This document shows positions 36,735-39,883 of a stretch of 39,883 nt of DNA, piece after piece. Numbering within the stretch: position 1 is the first letter of the stretch; every line of letters begins with the position of its first letter. The notes under the pieces are model-generated. The model was not told the DNA's origin. It did not search any database and worked only from the letters and a program-made list of their open reading frames with translations. The stretch lies in NCBI RefSeq assembly GCF_003725545.1, contig NZ_RJLN01000050.1, forward strand, positions 1-39,883, read 5' to 3'. A program made the translations under genes and the position numbers. This stretch comes from Micromonospora solifontis. GTDB taxonomy: Bacteria; Actinomycetota; Actinomycetes; Mycobacteriales; Micromonosporaceae.

Positions 36735-37358
36735 GTGACCGACGACCAGCTCGACGTGGGGGTGGGGCCCTGGCCCGGCGACCCGCCGGACGACCCGCGG
36801 TACGACCCGGAGCTGCTCGCCCAGGGCGACCGGCGCAACGTGGTGGACCGGTACCGCTACTGGCGGCGCGAGGCCGTGGTGGCGGACCTGGACCGGCGCC
36901 GGCACGACTTCCACGTGGCCATCGAGAACTGGCAGCACGACTTCAACATCGGCACGGTGGTCCGCAACGCCAACGCCTTCCTCGCCGCCGGGGTGCACAT
37001 CGTCGGGCGGCGGCGCTGGAACCGGCGCGGGGCCATGGTCACCGACCGCTACCAGCACGTCCGGCACCATGCCACCATCGAGGAGTTCGTCGCCTGGGCG
37101 GCGGAACAGGGGCTGCCGGTGGTCGGCATCGACAACCTGCCCGGGTCGAAGCCGCTGGAGACCAGCACCCTGCCCCGCCGGTGCGCGCTCCTCTTCGGCC
37201 AGGAGGGGCCCGGCCTGTCCGAGGCCGCCCGGGCCGCCTGCGACCAGCTCTTCTCGATCGCCCAGTACGGCTCCACCCGCTCCATCAACGCCGGAGTGGC
37301 CAGCGGCATCGCCATGCATGCCTGGATCCGCGCGTACGCGGGTCCGCCGCCGGACTGA
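36735..37358 (+). CDS. SpoU/TrmH-family RNA 2'-O-methyltransferase
   Basis: 207 residues. The SPOUT motifs are in order: NIGTVVRNANAFLAAGVHIV (motif 1 with the catalytic Asn/Arg), LLFGQEGPGLSE (motif 2), and IAQYGSTRSINAGVASGIAM (motif 3, the SAM-binding knot). About 50 N-terminal residues are Asp/Arg-rich. The enzyme methylates a ribose in tRNA or rRNA; which one cannot be read. The GTG at 36735 has GGAG four bases upstream and TACCCT nine bases upstream. Confidence 0.93.
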   Translation: MTDDQLDVGVGPWPGDPPDDPRYDPELLAQGDRRNVVDRYRYWRREAVVADLDRRRHDFHVAIENWQHDFNIGTVVRNANAFLAAGVHIVGRRRWNRRGAMVTDRYQHVRHHATIEEFVAWAAEQGLPVVGIDNLPGSKPLETSTLPRRCALLFGQEGPGLSEAARAACDQLFSIAQYGSTRSINAGVASGIAMHAWIRAYAGPPPD

Positions 37359-37417
37359 ACGGCACCGATCCGGCCGCTCCGCTTGACGGCCGGGTGGCGC
37401 CGGGTGACGGTGGGGAC

Positions 37418-38107
37418 GTGAGTGTCGCGGTGAGTTGTCCCAGGTGCGCGGGTCCGGTCCGGGAGCCGGACCTGATGCACGGCGAGTCCCGGTGCCTGCG
37501 CTGCGGCCCGGTGCCGCCGCTGCACGTGCCGGAGCACATCAGCGCCGAGATCGTGGCGAGCGTGGTGGACCGGGTGGCCGCCACCGGCGGCCCGGCGGGC
37601 GTACCGCTCTGGTGCCCGTGGCCGTTGCCCACCGGGTGGACCCTGACCGGGGTGGCCTGGGCCGGGGACGACCGGGGCGGGGTCCGCGCCACCGCGGTCG
37701 CCTGCGCCGGTCCGGCGCCGCTCGACGGCGGACCGGCCGACCTGCTCTTCGTCGCCGAGGAGCCGGGCGTCGGGCTGGGTTCCCGCTTCGCGGGACTGCC
37801 CGGCCCCGATCCCGGACCGCAGGTCGAGGAGGCGCTCACCGACCCCGGGCCTGGTCATCCGGAGCGGGTGCCGCACGCGAAGATCAGGGTGGGCGGTCAC
37901 CCGACTCCACTGTGGCTCGTGAATTCGCCGACAGATCGAAGTGCGTACGCCGGCGAGGCTCGGGGAATGTGGCTGCATGCGATAGCCTGGCCGGCGAGTG
38001 CGGGTCACCTCCTCGCGGAAGAAGTCGTGCTGCACGACCTCATCGAGTGGACACCGCCCGAACTCGTGTACGGCGCACCGTCTCCGTACCTGCACGGGCA
38101 GGCCTGA
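37418..38107 (+). CDS. DUF6758 zinc-ribbon protein
   Basis: 229 residues. An N-terminal zinc ribbon has CPRC (residues 7-10) and CLRC (27-30), followed by a conserved body with GVPLWCPWPLPTGWTLTGVA, ADLLFVAEEPGVGLGSRFAG, GHPTPLWLV and ARGMWLHAIAWPASAGHLLA. This is the actinobacterial DUF6758 family; its role is unknown. The GTG at 37418 is followed at once by the ribbon, and has only weak purine-rich sequence upstream. Confidence 0.85.
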   Translation: MSVAVSCPRCAGPVREPDLMHGESRCLRCGPVPPLHVPEHISAEIVASVVDRVAATGGPAGVPLWCPWPLPTGWTLTGVAWAGDDRGGVRATAVACAGPAPLDGGPADLLFVAEEPGVGLGSRFAGLPGPDPGPQVEEALTDPGPGHPERVPHAKIRVGGHPTPLWLVNSPTDRSAYAGEARGMWLHAIAWPASAGHLLAEEVVLHDLIEWTPPELVYGAPSPYLHGQA

Positions 38108-38224
38108 CCGGCCGGCACCGGCGGATCAGGGACGGACGCAGATATTCACTGTACGACACCATGCTGATACTCTGGGTGCCGCTGCGGTAAACGGACCCGG
38201 CGCCGCGCGAGAGGATGGCCCGCT

Positions 38225-38383
38225 ATGGTCAAGAAGGTCCTCACCTGGGCCGGCATCGCATTCTTGATCTTCTTCGTTGCCTACCGGCCGAACTCCGCCG
38301 CCGACGTGTTCAAGTCTCTCGGTGGCGGCATCATGGACATCGCTCAGGGCTTCGGCGACTTCTTCACGAGCCTGGTCGCCTAG
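38225..38383 (+). CDS. 52-residue membrane peptide
   Basis: MVKKVLTWAGIAFLIFFVAY at the start forms one membrane helix after two lysines, followed by RPNSAADVFKSLGGGIMDIA and a short amphipathic end rich in Phe/Gly. The stop is only seven bases before the PH-domain gene, so the two are surely one operon. Small helix-plus-amphipathic proteins like this occur before the same PH-domain gene in other actinomycetes, as far as I recall. Its length and composition resemble an accessory subunit. Confidence 0.85.
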   Translation: MVKKVLTWAGIAFLIFFVAYRPNSAADVFKSLGGGIMDIAQGFGDFFTSLVA

Positions 38384-38389
38384 CCGCCG

Positions 38390-39259
38390 ATGGGAAGCCC
38401 CTCCGGTCCGCCCTTCGACCCCGACGACCCGGACTGGTCGCGCCGGGACACCGAGCCCATCCCCCGGGTCGGCCCCGACGACGGCCCCGGCTACGGGGCC
38501 GGTCCCGGCCTGGGCGACGGTCCCTCGCTTTCGGACGACGCCGCCTTCGGCGACGGGCCCGGCTACGCCGGCGAGGGGCGCTCGGGGCGCGCCTGGATCC
38601 GTGACCCGGAGGCCGGCTACCAGCCGCCGCAGATCTCCGAGGACGAGCTGGCCGGGCTGCGGGTCGACGCCCAGGGCATGGCGCCCCGCCGGGTGCTGCC
38701 GCTGGAGGACGAGCCCAGCTCGCTGGTGGCCCGTTACCTCTTCCCCACCGAGCGTTACCGGGGCGAGTGGAAGCGGCACTGGATCCACCTCTCCACCCCG
38801 ATCCTCGTGGGCATCGCCGCGACCTTCGTCCTCGGCTACCTGTCCGGCTTCCTCGCCGGGCGGGACGTCGGGGCGCTGACCACCGTCGCGGTGCTGCTCT
38901 GGTTCGCCGTGATGGGCTGGGTCGCCTGGCGGGTCGCCGACTGGTGGTACGACCGCTTCATCCTCACCAACAAGCGGGTGATGGTGGTCAACGGGATCAT
39001 CACCCGGCGGGTGGCGATGATGCCCCTGGTCCGGGTCACCGACATGAAGTACGAACAGACCCCGACCGGCCGGGCGCTCAACTACGGCACCTTCGTGCTG
39101 GAGTCCGCCGGCCAGGAGCAGGCGCTCCGCGAGATCAAGAACCTGCCCAACCCGAACGAGCTCTACCTGCGCGTCGTGGAGGAGATGTACGAGCCGCAGG
39201 CGGTCGAGGCGCGGTTGGGCAAGGAGGCCGACGAGGCCAAGGCCGACGACGGGGCGTGA
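38390..39259 (+). CDS. PH-domain (bPH2/DUF304) membrane protein
   Basis: 289 residues. The first ~85 are Asp/Gly/Pro-rich and disordered, then LFPTERYRGEWKRHW leads to two membrane helices (about 130-152 and 158-178). WWYDRFILTNKRVMVVNGII starts the bacterial PH domain, with MMPLVRVTDMKYEQTPTGRA and YGTFVLESAGQEQALREIKN as its typical strands, and a charged C-terminal helix ends the protein. Its role is unknown; family members are membrane-associated and often near sigma or cell-wall genes. Shares an operon with the 52-residue peptide. Confidence 0.9.
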   Translation: MGSPSGPPFDPDDPDWSRRDTEPIPRVGPDDGPGYGAGPGLGDGPSLSDDAAFGDGPGYAGEGRSGRAWIRDPEAGYQPPQISEDELAGLRVDAQGMAPRRVLPLEDEPSSLVARYLFPTERYRGEWKRHWIHLSTPILVGIAATFVLGYLSGFLAGRDVGALTTVAVLLWFAVMGWVAWRVADWWYDRFILTNKRVMVVNGIITRRVAMMPLVRVTDMKYEQTPTGRALNYGTFVLESAGQEQALREIKNLPNPNELYLRVVEEMYEPQAVEARLGKEADEAKADDGA

Positions 39260-39362
39260 AACTTTCCGTCCGAACATCGGAGGGATTGCGCACCATTTGC
39301 CGTCGACCCGACCCGTCCGGGCATGGCACCCTGCCAGGCAGGACGGGGTGCGGAGGTGAGCG

Positions 39363-39883
39363 GTGGCGAGCAGGGACCCGCTGGAGGAGGAGTTCCGCGA
39401 GTTCGTGGCGGCCCGCTCCGGCGCGCTCCTGCGCACCGCGTACCTGCTGGCCGGGGACTGGGCGACCGCCGAGGACCTGCTCCAGACCGCACTGACCAAG
39501 ACCTACCTGGCGTGGAAGCGGCTCGGCGGGATCGAGGCCATCGAGCCGTACGCCCGCCGGGTCCTGGTCAACACCTCGACCAGCTGGTGGCGGCGGCGCT
39601 GGCACGGTGAGCGGCCGACCGAGGTGCTGCCCGAGCGGGCCGGGCTGGACGAGATCGAGCAGCAGCTCGACCGGGACGCCCTCTGGCGGCACCTCCAGGC
39701 GCTTCCGGCCCGGCAGCGGGCCGTGCTGGTGCTCCGCTTCTACGAGGACATGTCCGAGGCGCAGACCGCCGCCCTGCTGGAGATCTCCCCGGGCACGGTG
39801 AAGAGCCAGACCTCCCGGGCGCTCCACACGCTCCGCAAGCGGCTCGGCTCCGAGGCCGCCCTCGGCCTGCCGGCCGAGCCCGC
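39363..39883 (+). CDS. SigE-family RNA polymerase sigma factor (5' part)
   Basis: 173 codons are in the window; the gene is cut at the right edge. Region 2: EFREFVAARSGALLRTAYLL, AEDLLQTALTKTYLAWKRLG and YARRVLVNTSTSWWRRRW. Region 4: LPARQRAVLVLRFYEDMSEA and LLEISPGTVKSQTSRALHTL, a complete helix-turn-helix. This is the actinobacterial SASP20/SigE-like ECF group common in multiple copies in Micromonosporaceae, distinct from mycobacterial SigE. GGAGG lies seven bases before the GTG. Its anti-sigma partner, if any, would be outside. Confidence 0.93.
   Translation, partial: MASRDPLEEEFREFVAARSGALLRTAYLLAGDWATAEDLLQTALTKTYLAWKRLGGIEAIEPYARRVLVNTSTSWWRRRWHGERPTEVLPERAGLDEIEQQLDRDALWRHLQALPARQRAVLVLRFYEDMSEAQTAALLEISPGTVKSQTSRALHTLRKRLGSEAALGLPAEP

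Noticed and set aside
1..39883. tRNA, rRNA, insertion sequence, prophage or biosynthetic gene cluster
   Set aside because: I read both strands and saw no cloverleaf, transposase, integrase, phage structural or assembly-line gene; the PhzF-family gene alone is no evidence for phenazine synthesis.

Overview
The window is very GC-rich, uses many GTG starts and carries an actinobacterial gene set: SigE-family sigma factor, DUF3117, DUF6758, FolP2-type DHPS homologue, a PaaX regulator and an intein-bearing Rv2578c-type radical SAM protein. Gene content and style point to Micromonosporaceae, most likely Micromonospora or a close relative. This is an inference from sequence reading and family knowledge; no database search was run. 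The region looks like ordinary chromosome. I see no prophage, insertion sequence, CRISPR array, tRNA or rRNA. The only selfish element recognised is an intein.

Layout. 1-2263: the first 25 codons of korA (minus), a secreted membrane-anchored protein and a stand-alone nuoA. 2265-17198: a block that, from memory, follows the mycobacterial Rv1207-Rv1232c order: folP2, DivIVA-like, SRPBCC, tag, (SDR, PaaX/PaaG-like pair), DUF3117, pepA, O-methyltransferase, htrA, tatB, mrp, DUF1003, a soluble MgtE-N/CBS protein, then phzF. The sigE-rseA pair that mycobacteria keep between the methyltransferase and htrA is absent. 17532-23996: unknown protein, HAD hydrolase, EamA exporter, KimA-like potassium permease, P-loop kinase, small ferredoxin-fold protein, SDR. 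24102-28427 plus 35514-36029: three genes resembling ethylmalonyl-CoA pathway enzymes (CitE-like malyl-CoA lyase, acyl-CoA dehydrogenase, MaoC mesaconyl-CoA hydratase) that other actinomycetes keep side by side but which are scattered here. 28480-29833: a membrane protein divergent from a TetR regulator, with two operator-like copies between them. 29952-32963: CoA-binding protein, the radical SAM gene with its 330-residue intein, a LexA-like SOS box and a DCC thiol oxidoreductase. 33100-34967: HTTM membrane protein, its overlapping small membrane partner, and thioredoxin behind a textbook SigR-type promoter. 36128-39883: a leader peptide coupled to an unknown gene, SpoU methyltransferase, DUF6758, a 52-residue membrane peptide, a PH-domain membrane protein and the start of a SigE-family sigma factor.

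Three patterns stand out. First, the intein splits the CxxxCxxC iron-sulfur motif so that its own Cys1 occupies the third cluster position before splicing and the extein +1 Cys occupies it afterwards; its second LAGLIDADG motif has lost the catalytic acid, and the host gene carries a SOS-like box. Second, a palindrome built on GGAAAGAGTGG/CCACTCTTTCC occurs three times, each time between convergent genes. Third, at least seven genes without a Shine-Dalgarno have a TANNNT hexamer 6-8 bases before the start codon, the hallmark of leaderless transcripts.
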